Shown one piece after another: positions 1 to 8,060 of a stretch of 13,531 nucleotides of DNA. The notes beneath the pieces were generated by a model. That model saw nothing but the letters and a program-made list of their open reading frames with translations, was not told where the DNA came from and did not search any database. Position 1 is the first letter of the stretch, and each line of letters begins with the position of its first letter. Source of the stretch: Clostridia bacterium (GTDB lineage: Bacteria; Bacillota; Clostridia; Christensenellales; UBA3700). Location: positions 1 through 13,531 of the forward strand of contig CAAGRV010000172.1 of the NCBI GenBank assembly GCA_900772745.1, read 5' to 3'. Both the position numbers and the translations under genes were made by a program.

Positions 1-2
1 AC

Positions 3-1256
3 GTTCCAAGACTGCTATCCGAAAATCTTTTCCGCGTTACTTTCGTTTTGTATGAGCCAGTCCAACCAGAAAAACTCCAAGAGGCTTTGGAACTTACGAT
101 GGAGAGATTTCCATCTTTCAAAGTTATGCTAAAAAAAGGTATGTTTTGGTATTATTTCGACCACAACGATATGCCTATCAAAGTCTATGAAATGGACGCT
201 TTGCCTACTCGCAAAATTGTGACCAGCAAAAAAAATAATGGCTATTGTTTCAAAATCAGCTATTACAACAATATGATTGCCGGTGACTTTTTCCACGCTT
301 TGTGCGATGGAGCGGGAGCGGGCGAATTTATGAAAAGTTTGGTTTATACCTATCTTAGCTTGCTCGGCAACAACATTCACCCCGAGCAAAAGATTTTGAC
401 CGTCAACACTCCCATCAATCCAAAGGAACTCGAGGACAGCTTCATTGCCAACAGCAAGAAAGTCAAGCTAAAAGACCTCAAAATCAACTCGCTCAAAGGT
501 AGCAAACAACCAGCATATCTCATCGACGGAATCAACTTCGAAGATGGCGGACTGGGCGTGGTGCACTTGTACTGCCCTGTCAAAGACTTGATTGCTATAT
601 GCAAACAAAAGGGTTGCACCGTCACCGAACTGCTGGCAAGTATTTTCTTCTTGTCTATCTATGACGCCAAAATCAAAGGAAAAGTGGAAAACGCCAACAA
701 CATTCAAGTGTTTTGTCCTATCAATCTACGTAAAATGTTCGGCTCTGTTTCACTTCGCAACTTTTCCCTTTTCTCTCGTATAAGCGCCAATCCATACGAA
801 GATATGGAGCTGGACAAGCTCATCAAGATTGTGCACGACTCCTTGCAAAGAGATATGGACAAGGACTTCGTCAAAGAAAAAATCGCTACCACCGTTATGG
901 GAGAAAAATTCTTCCTTATGCGTATTATGCCACTGGTGGTAAAACAACTCATTTTCAACATTTCCAACCTGTTCTTTGGCAACAAGAAAAAGACAGCCAC
1001 TTTCTCCAATCTTGGCATTGTGGACTTGCCCGATGATATGAGAAGACTTGTCAAGAGCACTTCTTTTAGTATCAGCGTCAACCAAAATACTCCACTTTCG
1101 CTGTCTGCCGCCACGACTTTCGACACACTTTGTTTGACTTTTACCCGTTGTGTGGCTGACACGGATATTGAAAGAGCTTTTGCAAAATATTTGATTGAGC
1201 TCGGACTGGACGTGTCCGTAAATAGCAATATGTGGGAGGTGGAACATGCGTTGTAA
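3..1256 (+). CDS. Alcohol acetyltransferase-like protein, condensation-domain fold (5' end missing)
   Basis: The protein resembles the clostridial alcohol acetyltransferase-like family of the CoA-dependent acyltransferase/condensation superfamily. Members transfer an acyl group from a thioester to a hydroxyl or amine; the substrate here is unknown. The reading frame is open from the window edge. The TTG at 48 lies inside a conserved N-terminal segment (ENLFRVTFVLYEPVQPEKLQ), so the true start is upstream and the gene is partial. The key feature is the HxxxDG motif, HALCDG, at about 294-311, which supplies the active-site histidine in this superfamily. Typical flanking segments are RFPSFKVMLKKGMFWYYF near the N-terminus and a C-terminal ATFSNLG-like region followed by the SVNQNTPLSLSAATTFDTLCLTF strand. 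No signal peptide or membrane segment is visible. The stop overlaps the start of the next gene by 11 bases, so the two are translationally coupled. Fold and family are fairly secure; the exact reaction is inferred. Confidence 0.8.
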   Translation, partial: VPRLLSENLFRVTFVLYEPVQPEKLQEALELTMERFPSFKVMLKKGMFWYYFDHNDMPIKVYEMDALPTRKIVTSKKNNGYCFKISYYNNMIAGDFFHALCDGAGAGEFMKSLVYTYLSLLGNNIHPEQKILTVNTPINPKELEDSFIANSKKVKLKDLKINSLKGSKQPAYLIDGINFEDGGLGVVHLYCPVKDLIAICKQKGCTVTELLASIFFLSIYDAKIKGKVENANNIQVFCPINLRKMFGSVSLRNFSLFSRISANPYEDMELDKLIKIVHDSLQRDMDKDFVKEKIATTVMGEKFFLMRIMPLVVKQLIFNISNLFFGNKKKTATFSNLGIVDLPDDMRRLVKSTSFSISVNQNTPLSLSAATTFDTLCLTFTRCVADTDIERAFAKYLIELGLDVSVNSNMWEVEHAL

Positions 1257-1938
1257 GTACTGTGGTGTAGAAGTAGATGACAATGTGCTCGTGTGCCCAC
1301 TCTGTCACGAAAAACTCGACGGATATGACAGCGAAAAACTCGCTCTCTATCCACCAAAAGACAAAGCAGCAAAGAAAAAACGCTCGCACGTATCTTTTAC
1401 CCGCCTATATTGGGGCATTGCCATTGGCGTTTTCTTTGCCGCACTGGGCATAGACCTTGGACTTACCCCCAACGTGCAATGGTTTTGGCTGGTAGGATTG
1501 GTAGCAGTGTATGCGTATTTGTTGGTGCAAAATACCATTTTATCCAACTCGTCAATCGCCGTCAAAGTATTGCTCCAATGCTTGCTGGTGGTAGGTCTGC
1601 TATTTAGTTTTGCCGCCATCTTCGAACAATGGGACCCAAAATCTCAACCATCATATTATGTCACCCAATACGCTATGCCATTGACATTGTGCATAAGCAA
1701 TATCGTGATGGTAATATTCACTTGGATATGGGCAAGAAGACACCCCGTGATACTGGTTGATTGTATATTCCTGCTCTTGCTAGGTTTCCTTCCAATCATC
1801 TTGTATGCTTGCCGTGTGATTGAAATTTTGTGGCCATCACTCATCGTCGCTGTGTTCAGCGCAATCAGCATTTTGTTGTGTTTTGCGCTAGGTCATAGGG
1901 CAATCAAAGAAGAGGCTCAAAAGAAGTTCCATATGTAA
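1246..1938 (+). CDS. Zinc-ribbon membrane protein, DUF6320-like
   Basis: A 230-residue protein. It opens with a zinc ribbon (CKYC near residues 3-6 and CPLC near 17-20, four cysteines in two CxxC pairs), then a basic linker (KDKAAKKKRSH) and about six hydrophobic segments between residues 50 and 220. The ribbon should be cytosolic and the rest embedded in the membrane. The start is fixed by a strong ribosome binding site (GGGAGGTGG) a few bases upstream, inside the end of the acetyltransferase gene. As I recall, this architecture (zinc ribbon plus six helices, DUF6320) is commonly found beside alcohol acetyltransferase-like genes in Clostridia, which matches the overlap here. The function is not known. 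A partner or anchor for the acetyltransferase, or export of its product, is inference from context only. Confidence 0.78.
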   Translation: MRCKYCGVEVDDNVLVCPLCHEKLDGYDSEKLALYPPKDKAAKKKRSHVSFTRLYWGIAIGVFFAALGIDLGLTPNVQWFWLVGLVAVYAYLLVQNTILSNSSIAVKVLLQCLLVVGLLFSFAAIFEQWDPKSQPSYYVTQYAMPLTLCISNIVMVIFTWIWARRHPVILVDCIFLLLLGFLPIILYACRVIEILWPSLIVAVFSAISILLCFALGHRAIKEEAQKKFHM

Positions 1939-1964
1939 AAATTATCAATATGTATTGAGTTTTC

Positions 1965-1999
1965 GTGGTGTAGAGATTGTACTCTGCACCACTTTTTTT
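1965..1999 (+). terminator. Intrinsic terminator of the acetyltransferase operon
   Basis: An 11-base-pair stem (GTGGTGTAGAG at 1965-1975 with CTCTGCACCAC at 1982-1992, one G-U pair) closes a six-base loop and is followed by seven T. It begins 26 bases after the stop of the zinc-ribbon membrane protein and points along the plus strand. Confidence 0.92.
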
Positions 2000-2326
2000 G
2001 CAATTCCCCTTTACAATTCCTTTCGCAATTCGCATTTTCAACTTCATTTGCAATGCCCATTTCCAACCCAACTTATTACTCCCTATTCGCAATTCGCATT
2101 TTCAACTTCATTTGCAATGTCCCTTTCCAACCCTGTTTACTACTTCCTATTTGCAACTCCGTTTTCAACTTCCTTTGCAATCGCCCTTTACTACCCCCTA
2201 TTCGCAAGCCCCAATTCCAACACCGTTTACTACTCCCTATTCGCAATTCGCATTTGCAACTTCCTTTACAATTCCTTTTGCAATATACCTTTACAATTCT
2301 CCTTTACAATACTATTTACAATCCGC
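2000..2326. repeat. Phased pyrimidine-rich tandem array, ~12.7-base unit with 64-base higher-order blocks
   Basis: A tandem array of about 26 degenerate units with consensus close to TTTNCAAYTCCN on the plus strand. The central C of successive units falls at about 2001, 2014, 2026, 2039, 2051, 2064, 2079, 2090, 2103, 2115, 2128, 2140, 2154, 2166, 2178, 2191, 2205, 2218, 2230, 2244, 2257, 2269, 2281, 2294, 2308 and 2319, a mean step near 12.7. Five units form a higher-order block of 64 bases: 2022-2069 and 2086-2133 match over 48 bases with two differences, and a weaker third copy starts at 2150. Later blocks lose units (51, then 39 bases). In roughly every fifth unit the CAA core is replaced by ACT. 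The strand is very poor in G. The array fills the gap between two inward-facing terminators. The period is not a multiple of three and no ribosome binding site is seen, so it is not coding. Function unknown. Confidence 0.9.
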
Positions 2327-2368
2327 ATTTTTTGTTGAGTTGCTCGATTTGGCATATCTCTTGCATAC

Positions 2369-2398
2369 AAAAAGAGACCAGCTTTCGCCAGTCTCTTT
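2369..2398 (-). terminator. Intrinsic terminator of gyrBA
   Basis: On the minus strand AAAGAGACTGGC, loop GAAA, GCTGGTCTCTTT, then a run of T. The two inner TG/TG steps pair only as G-U wobbles in the minus-strand RNA; on the plus strand they would be CA/CA mismatches. This identifies the minus strand as the functional one. The GAAA loop is a GNRA tetraloop. It lies 12 bases beyond the gyrA stop. Confidence 0.93.
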
Positions 2399-2409
2399 GG
2401 TTGTGATGA

Positions 2410-4965
2410 TTATTGTTCGTCCGCCTCTTCCTCGGTGTTTGGTGCATCGGTTGGTGGAACATTCTCGTCTTCGAACTCTTCGTCTGCGTGTGGCACAATG
2501 GTGAATGCAACTACGTTGCTATCATCGTCTTTCATTCTCATAACCTTTACGCCTTGGGTATTTCTACCAATCTTGGAGATTTCGTTGGCTCTGATACGAA
2601 TGATAGTGCCGTTATCTGCGATAATCATAACGTCGTCGGTGTCTGGGTTGACAAGTTTTAGGTTGACAATGTCGCCTGTCTTGTCGTTGAGCACGCCTGC
2701 TTTGACGCCCTTGCCCGCTCTGCCTTGCAATGTGTATTCGGATATGTCTGTACGCTTGCCGTAACCGTTGGACGTGATGGTGAGCACTTCACAATCTTCC
2801 TTGACTTTGGTCATATCGACTACGTATTCGCCCTTTTCTTTGTCAAGCTTGATTGATTTTACGCCTTGGCTTGATCTACCTGTTGGGCGGATTGTGTTTT
2901 CGCTAAATCTGATACACTTGCCACCGCTAGACGCCATAATAATTTCGTCTTCTCCGCTGGTGAGTTGAACGCCGATAAGTTCGTCATCGTCCACCAACGT
3001 GATAGCAATCTTACCATTGGATTGGATTCTTTCGAACTCTTCTACGCTGGTCTTTTTGATAAGTCCTTGCTTGGTTGCCATCATCAAATACTTGCCTGTG
3101 CTCTCTCCCTTTGGAATTGGAATGTAAGCATTGATACTTTCGCCCGCATCGAGATTGAGCAAGTTGATAATAGCTCTGCCCTTGGCGGTACGGCTAGCCT
3201 CAGGGATTTGATAACCTTTGATACGATATACTTTACCCTTGTTGCTAAAGAACAATACAAAGTCATGGGTAGATGTTGCGATAACGTTCTCTACAAAGTC
3301 TTCTTCCTTTGTCTTGTGAGCAGATACACCTACACCGCCACGTCTTTGGGCCTTGTACTCGTCCACTGGCATACGCTTGATATAGCCGTTGTGGGTGATA
3401 GATAGCACGACGTCTTCTTCGTCGATGAGATCTTCGATATCAAGGTCAGTGTAATCATAAGTGATTTCGGAACGACGCTCGTCAGCATATTTGTCTTTGA
3501 TTTCGAGCATTTCTTCTTTGATGATTGCAATCACTCTCTCTGGCTTGGCAAGAATGTCTTGAAGGTCAGCAATGAGCTTTTCGAGTTCTGCTAGCTCTTG
3601 ACGCAACTTGTCTACTTCGAGAGCTGTCAATCTTTGGAGTCGCATTTCGAGAATTGCCACTGCTTGACGCTCGGACAACTCGAATTTGCTACATAGATTT
3701 TCGATAGCAACTTGTCTGTCGGTAGACGCTTTGATGGTGGCGATAACTTCGTCAATGTTGGCAAGCGCTTTGACAAGTCCTAGCAAAATATGCTCTTTCT
3801 CTTGTGCTTTGGTCAAGTCGTATTGGGTACGACGAGTGATAACTGATTTTTGGTGCTTGATGTACTCTTCGAGTATTTGTTTGAGGTTGAGCACTCTTGG
3901 AGTTCCGTCCACCAATGCAAGCATAATCATCGAGTTGGAAACTTGGAGTTGGGTGTGCTTGTAAAGTAGGTTGAGCACTACTTGTGGGTTGAAATCTTTC
4001 TTGATGTCGATGACAACTCTCATACCATCTCTGTCGGATTGTTCGTGAATGTCGGCAATGCCATCCACTCTCTTTTGCTTTACGAGATCGGCAATACTCT
4101 CGATGAGTTTTGCCTTGTTGACTTGGTAAGGAATCTCGGTGATAATCAAGCTTGATTTGCCGTTGGAATGTTCTTCAATGTCCACTTTGGCACGGATAAT
4201 ACAATTGCCTCGTCCTGTGCGGTAAGCTTTCTTGATACCACTACCGCCCATAATGTATGCGCCTGTTGGATAGTCAGGAGCTGGGATATATTCCATCAGT
4301 TGCTCTATGTCGAGCTCTGGATTTTCAAGCAAAGCGATTGTACCATCAATGACTTCGCCTAGGTTGTGTGGTGGAATGGAAGTTGCCATACCAACCGCAA
4401 TACCGTCACTACCATTGACAAGCAAGTTTGGATAACGAGATGGGAGCACAACTGGTTGTTCTCTGGTGTCATCAAAGTTTGGATAAAAATCAACCGTCTT
4501 TTTGTCAATATCTCTTATCATCTCGTTGGCGATTTTGCTAAGTCTTGCCTCGGTATATCTGTATGCCGCCGCTGGATCACCATCGACAGAACCGAAGTTG
4601 CCATGTCCGTCTACGAGTGTACAACGGATAGAAAAGTCTTGGGCAAGTCTTACGAGAGCGTCATATACTGAGCTGTCGCCGTGTGGGTGATATTTACCGA
4701 GCACATCACCGACGATGAGCGCACACTTACGATAAGGCTTGTCTGAGGTAAGTCCAAGCTCGTTCATATCGAACAAAATTCTTCTATGAACTGGTTTTAG
4801 ACCATCTCTTACGTCAGGGATAGCACGTGAAACGTTGACCGCCATAGCATAAGCTATGAAGGATTTTTTCATTTCGCCTTCTACTTCGACGTCAACGACT
4901 TTGGTGCCGTCTAGCATTTCTAGAATATCTTTCTTTTCATCGTGTTTTACTTCTTTCTTAGCCAT
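2410..4965 (-). CDS. gyrA: DNA gyrase subunit A
   Basis: The breakage-reunion subunit of gyrase, which introduces negative supercoils as an A2B2 complex with GyrB. The ATG at 4965 is chosen because AGGGGGG lies five bases before it; an in-frame start at 4989 would overlap gyrB and has no such site. This gives 851 residues, normal for the family. The catalytic tyrosine is Tyr137 in AAAYRYTEAR. In the quinolone-determining region, GKYHPHGDSSVYD keeps Ser98 and Asp102 (Ser83 and Asp87 of E. coli), the susceptible-type residues. A coiled segment rich in E, L and K spans roughly 440-495. The C-terminal DNA-wrapping domain starts near 515, with the GyrA box QRRGGVG at 540-546. Valine occupies the position usually held by lysine or arginine. 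The last ~25 residues form an acidic tail. The gene follows gyrB after 13 bases and is cotranscribed with it. Confidence 0.98.
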   Translation of the reverse strand: MAKKEVKHDEKKDILEMLDGTKVVDVEVEGEMKKSFIAYAMAVNVSRAIPDVRDGLKPVHRRILFDMNELGLTSDKPYRKCALIVGDVLGKYHPHGDSSVYDALVRLAQDFSIRCTLVDGHGNFGSVDGDPAAAYRYTEARLSKIANEMIRDIDKKTVDFYPNFDDTREQPVVLPSRYPNLLVNGSDGIAVGMATSIPPHNLGEVIDGTIALLENPELDIEQLMEYIPAPDYPTGAYIMGGSGIKKAYRTGRGNCIIRAKVDIEEHSNGKSSLIITEIPYQVNKAKLIESIADLVKQKRVDGIADIHEQSDRDGMRVVIDIKKDFNPQVVLNLLYKHTQLQVSNSMIMLALVDGTPRVLNLKQILEEYIKHQKSVITRRTQYDLTKAQEKEHILLGLVKALANIDEVIATIKASTDRQVAIENLCSKFELSERQAVAILEMRLQRLTALEVDKLRQELAELEKLIADLQDILAKPERVIAIIKEEMLEIKDKYADERRSEITYDYTDLDIEDLIDEEDVVLSITHNGYIKRMPVDEYKAQRRGGVGVSAHKTKEEDFVENVIATSTHDFVLFFSNKGKVYRIKGYQIPEASRTAKGRAIINLLNLDAGESINAYIPIPKGESTGKYLMMATKQGLIKKTSVEEFERIQSNGKIAITLVDDDELIGVQLTSGEDEIIMASSGGKCIRFSENTIRPTGRSSQGVKSIKLDKEKGEYVVDMTKVKEDCEVLTITSNGYGKRTDISEYTLQGRAGKGVKAGVLNDKTGDIVNLKLVNPDTDDVMIIADNGTIIRIRANEISKIGRNTQGVKVMRMKDDDSNVVAFTIVPHADEEFEDENVPPTDAPNTEEEADEQ

Positions 4966-4978
4966 ACTAACCCCCCTA

Positions 4979-6886
4979 TTAGACGTCAAGATCTTTTACA
5001 AGATTTGCGTTTTGTTCGATAAATTCTCTTCTTCTCTCTGGCTCGTCGCCCATCAAAAGTGAGAATACGTCGTCTGCTCTCTCTGCATCTTCCATTGTTA
5101 CTCTGAGCATTGTACGAGTCTCTGGATTCATAGTCGTTTCCCAAAGTTGGTTGGCGTCCATTTCTCCAAGACCTTTGTATCTTTGAATTTCGGCTTTACG
5201 CTCGATGCTTACGAGATATTCTTCGAGTGATGCGTCGTCATAAAAATATCTTTCTTCTTTCGAGCCTTTCTTTACCACCTTGTAAAGTGGTGGTTGGGCA
5301 ATATACACGTGCCCTTGCTCGATGACTGGTTTCATAAATCTGAAGAAGAATGTCAAGAGCAATATACGAATGTGGCTGCCGTCTACGTCGGCATCGGTCA
5401 TACAAATGATACGATCATATTTGAGCTTGCTTACGTCGCAATCTTCATTGATACCACAACCGAATGTGGAAATCATATTCTTGATTTCTTCACTCTCAAG
5501 TATGCGGTGAAGTCTTGCCTTTTCTACGTTGAGAATTTTGCCCCTGAGTGGCAAGATAGCTTGGAAACGTCTATCTCTACCAACCTTGGCTGTTCCGCCC
5601 GCAGAATCGCCCTCTACGAGATAAATCTCGCACTTGCGTGGGTCTTTGTCCGAGCAGTCTGCAAGTTTGCCTGGGAGAGTGGTAGATTCGAGCACGCTCT
5701 TACGAGTCAAATCTCTTGCCTTTCTAGCCGCCTCACGTGCGTTCTTGGCAGTGATAGCCTTGGATATAATCTCTCTTGCCTCTTTTGGATTTTCTTCCAA
5801 AAACTCGCCGAATTTTTCGGTAAATGCCTTGTTGACAACGGCACGCATAAAGCTGTTGCCAAGTTTGGTCTTGGTTTGTCCTTCGAATTGTGGGTCGATG
5901 AGCTTGACGCTGACGATAGCTACCAAACCTTCTCTACAATCTTCGCCCGACAACTTCTCTTCGTTCTTCAACAACTTCAAGCTCGTGCCATAGTCGTTGA
6001 ACAACTTGGTAAGTCCCGCCTTGAATCCGTCAAGGTGAGTTCCGCCCTCGTGAGTGTTGATATTGTTGGCGTATGAATAAATTGTTTCGGTGTAGCTGGT
6101 GTTGTATTGCATAGCAATCTCAACTTGATAATCTTCGGTTTCTTGGTGAAGATATAGAGGCTCTGCAAGCAATCCGCCCTTGGTGTTGAGCTGTTCGATA
6201 TACTCTACGATACCGCCCTCATACAAGAATGATTCCTCGTTTTCTTTGAGGGGACGACTGTCTTTGAGAACAATCTTCAATCCTTTGTTGAGGAATGCAA
6301 GCTCTTGAAGTCTATGTCTTAGAATTTCGTATTGGAAATCGAGCGTTTCGAAAATGTCGCCGTCAGGATAGAAAACAACCTTTGTGCCGTGTCTTTGGGT
6401 TGTGCCTACTTTGGCAAGTGGTCTTTGGGCAACGCCACGATTGAATGTCATCTTGTAGAGTCCGCCGTCTTGGGCAACTTCTACTTCAAGCCACTCGCTG
6501 AGCGCATTTACACAAGATACGCCTACGCCGTGCAATCCGCCCGAAAACTTGTAGCCGCCACCACCAAACTTTCCGCCTGCGTGCAATTTGGTCAAAACTA
6601 CTTCAACCGCACTTTTGCCTTCTTTCTCGATAATGCCGGTAGGAATACCACGCCCATTATCTTGTACCGAAATAGCACCCTCGGAAGTTATCTCAACTTC
6701 GACAGTGTCGCAGTAGCCTGCCATTGCCTCGTCGATAGCGTTGTCCACTACCTCGAATACTAAGTGGTGCAAGCCTCTTTCATCGGTAGATCCAATGTAC
6801 ATACCAGGACGCTTTCTGACTGGTTCGAGCCCTTCTAGCACCTGAATGTCATTCTGGTTGTAATGAGTCTTGTTTGTTTCGCTCAT
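4979..6886 (-). CDS. gyrB: DNA gyrase subunit B
   Basis: The ATPase subunit of gyrase. The ATG at 6886 is preferred over a start at 6916 because AAGGAG sits seven bases upstream, giving 635 residues. This is the short form typical of Gram-positive bacteria, lacking the insertion of E. coli GyrB. The N-terminal GHKL ATPase domain shows the Mg-binding Asn49 (EVVDNAIDEA), DNGRGIP at 76-82, the glycine-rich lid GGKFGGGGYKFSGGLHGVG around 104-122, and a QTK loop (EGQTKTKLGN). The TOPRIM domain shows EGDSAGG at 425-431, PLRGKILNVEKAR, and the metal-binding DADVD at 498-502. The C-terminal QRYKGLGEM contacts GyrA. It is the first gene of a two-gene operon with gyrA. No dnaN, recF or dnaA is upstream; instead a terminator and an unrelated permease are found, so the operon is outside the usual origin-proximal cluster. 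Confidence 0.98.
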   Translation of the reverse strand: MSETNKTHYNQNDIQVLEGLEPVRKRPGMYIGSTDERGLHHLVFEVVDNAIDEAMAGYCDTVEVEITSEGAISVQDNGRGIPTGIIEKEGKSAVEVVLTKLHAGGKFGGGGYKFSGGLHGVGVSCVNALSEWLEVEVAQDGGLYKMTFNRGVAQRPLAKVGTTQRHGTKVVFYPDGDIFETLDFQYEILRHRLQELAFLNKGLKIVLKDSRPLKENEESFLYEGGIVEYIEQLNTKGGLLAEPLYLHQETEDYQVEIAMQYNTSYTETIYSYANNINTHEGGTHLDGFKAGLTKLFNDYGTSLKLLKNEEKLSGEDCREGLVAIVSVKLIDPQFEGQTKTKLGNSFMRAVVNKAFTEKFGEFLEENPKEAREIISKAITAKNAREAARKARDLTRKSVLESTTLPGKLADCSDKDPRKCEIYLVEGDSAGGTAKVGRDRRFQAILPLRGKILNVEKARLHRILESEEIKNMISTFGCGINEDCDVSKLKYDRIICMTDADVDGSHIRILLLTFFFRFMKPVIEQGHVYIAQPPLYKVVKKGSKEERYFYDDASLEEYLVSIERKAEIQRYKGLGEMDANQLWETTMNPETRTMLRVTMEDAERADDVFSLLMGDEPERRREFIEQNANLVKDLDV

Positions 6887-6903
6887 AACATTCTCCTTTT
6901 TCT

Positions 6904-6919
6904 CGCGTGCGTACACGCG
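6904..6919 (-). other. GC-rich hairpin in the gyrB leader
   Basis: The minus-strand RNA reads CGCGUG-UACG-CACGCG, a six-pair stem with a UACG tetraloop. It lies in an otherwise AT-rich leader, five bases upstream of the AAGGAG site at 6893-6898. No U tract follows, so it is not a terminator. It may protect the 5' end or tune gyrB translation; that role is inference. Confidence 0.6.
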
Positions 6920-6942
6920 CGTATTATTATAATATTATAATT

Positions 6943-6971
6943 ATTATAGCATTTTGGTCAGCAAATTGCAA
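6943..6971 (-). promoter_or_regulatory. gyrBA promoter
   Basis: TTGCAA (6966-6971) and TATAAT (6943-6948) are separated by 17 bases on the minus strand. The predicted start near 6936 gives a leader of about 50 bases before gyrB. Confidence 0.82.
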
Positions 6972-7011
6972 GGCTTTTTTGATTTTCCTTGCTTTTGGGC
7001 GATTATTTTAC

Positions 7012-7043
7012 AAAAGAAAAAGTACCGCGAATATGGTACTTTT
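7012..7043 (-). terminator. Intrinsic terminator of the AEC permease gene
   Basis: On the minus strand AAAAGTACC (7043-7035), an eight-base loop, GGTACTTTT, then a broken T run (TCTTTT). The stem is 7018-7026 with 7035-7043. It lies 44 bases after the permease stop and upstream of the gyrB promoter, insulating gyrBA. Confidence 0.88.
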
Positions 7044-7087
7044 GTTGCCCACCTTTTGAATATTGGGGATATGTATCGACTTTTTGG

Positions 7088-8020
7088 CTACAATGCCGTC
7101 AAAATGAGCGTCATCAGCGGTATTGTTAGGACGCTGGACATTGTGCCCAACAAAACAAGGTTGGCGGCTGTTTCTTGCCCCTCGCCCAACATCTCGGCGA
7201 AATTGAGCACGACGGACGCTATTGGCGTGCAAGACAAGATGAACATTGTATATTTGAAATGCACCTCGACTGGCAACCACCACACCAACAACAAGGCTAT
7301 GAGTGGAAAAATAAGCTGTTTGAACGCAATGACAAGATATTGGAATGGCGTGCAAAAAATCGACTTGACGTTGATAGTTGCAAGGCGCATTCCCATAATG
7401 AGCATACAAAGCGGAGTGGTCATCTTGCCCATCAAAGTTATCACGCTGTCTATTTGGCTTGGCAAATGAGTGTTGGTCAAGAAGATTGGCAAGCCAATGA
7501 CAAGTCCGATAGTAGCTGGGTTGATGATTGCTTTTTTCAAGCTGACAAACTTGCTATCTCGTGTGATAATGCTCGAGCCTACCGTCCAACCGATAAGGTT
7601 CATTCCTATCAAAAAAGCGGTGGAAAATACAAGCGTTTCGGGATTGTCTGGATAGAGCGCCTCGAGGAGCGGAACACCCAAAAAGCCCACGTTGCCGAAA
7701 GCTACCGCTATGTTGGATATACGCACTCTTACGTCGTCGTGCTTGCGACGGCTGACAAGATAAAACACACCGATTACTACCGCTTGGAGCAAGAAGGTCA
7801 AGCCCAAAAATTCGAGCATTCGCAAGAACAAATCCCAGCTGTATTCTACCCTTGTGAGCGAATAAATCGTCAAACAAGGCTGGCAAACATACATAAGTAT
7901 AACAGCAAATGCCGAAATGGATTCTTTCTTGATAAGTCCCGTCTTGACGGTCACGAATCCCGGCACTGCATAGGCAAGCATAATTGCTACCGTTGTAAGT
8001 GTAATAACAAACAATTCCAT
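7088..8020 (-). CDS. AEC-family (auxin efflux carrier-like) permease
   Basis: A 310-residue integral membrane protein of the AEC family (Mem_trans fold). Bacterial members move malate, other organic acids or amino acids; the substrate here cannot be read from sequence. It begins directly with a membrane helix (MELFVITLTTVAIMLAYAVPGF) and has about ten hydrophobic segments in two groups of five around a central polar loop. Family-like stretches are NIAVAFGNVGFLGVPLLEALYP in the first half and ILSCTPIASVVLNFAEMLGEGQETAA near the C-terminus. The ATG at 8020 is preferred over a TTG at 8050. The TTG falls inside a consensus promoter (-35 at 8053-8058, -10 at 8030-8035), and family members normally start this close to the first helix. 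No clear ribosome binding site precedes 8020, so translation may be leaderless. Monocistronic, with its own promoter and terminator. Confidence 0.9.
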   Translation of the reverse strand: MELFVITLTTVAIMLAYAVPGFVTVKTGLIKKESISAFAVILMYVCQPCLTIYSLTRVEYSWDLFLRMLEFLGLTFLLQAVVIGVFYLVSRRKHDDVRVRISNIAVAFGNVGFLGVPLLEALYPDNPETLVFSTAFLIGMNLIGWTVGSSIITRDSKFVSLKKAIINPATIGLVIGLPIFLTNTHLPSQIDSVITLMGKMTTPLCMLIMGMRLATINVKSIFCTPFQYLVIAFKQLIFPLIALLLVWWLPVEVHFKYTMFILSCTPIASVVLNFAEMLGEGQETAANLVLLGTMSSVLTIPLMTLILTAL

Positions 8021-8029
8021 AACATACTC

Positions 8030-8058
8030 ATCATACTTTTTTGTAGCCAAAGTGTCAA
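8030..8058 (-). promoter_or_regulatory. AEC permease promoter, near-leaderless
   Basis: A perfect TTGACA (8053-8058) and a TATGAT (8030-8035) are 17 bases apart on the minus strand. The predicted transcript start near 8023-8025 is only three to five bases before the ATG at 8020. Confidence 0.72.
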
Positions 8059-8060
8059 AT

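Noticed and set aside
704..1372. Minus-strand open frame opposite the acetyltransferase and zinc-ribbon genes
   Set aside because: It spans the junction of two well-supported genes, has no ribosome binding site and no recognisable domain.
2000..2326. CRISPR array
   Set aside because: Units are short, contiguous and degenerate with no unique spacers of constant length, and no cas gene is present.
1955..2504. Three overlapping plus-strand open frames through the pyrimidine-rich array
   Set aside because: All three frames are open because the array has almost no stop codons. The unit is not a multiple of three, no ribosome binding site precedes them, they begin within or just before the terminator, and one overlaps gyrA.
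2965..3405. Plus-strand open frame inside gyrA
   Set aside because: Opposite the conserved C-terminal domain of gyrA, no family resemblance and no start signal.
5294..6076. Plus-strand open frame inside gyrB
   Set aside because: A shadow of the conserved gyrB coding sequence, without start signals.
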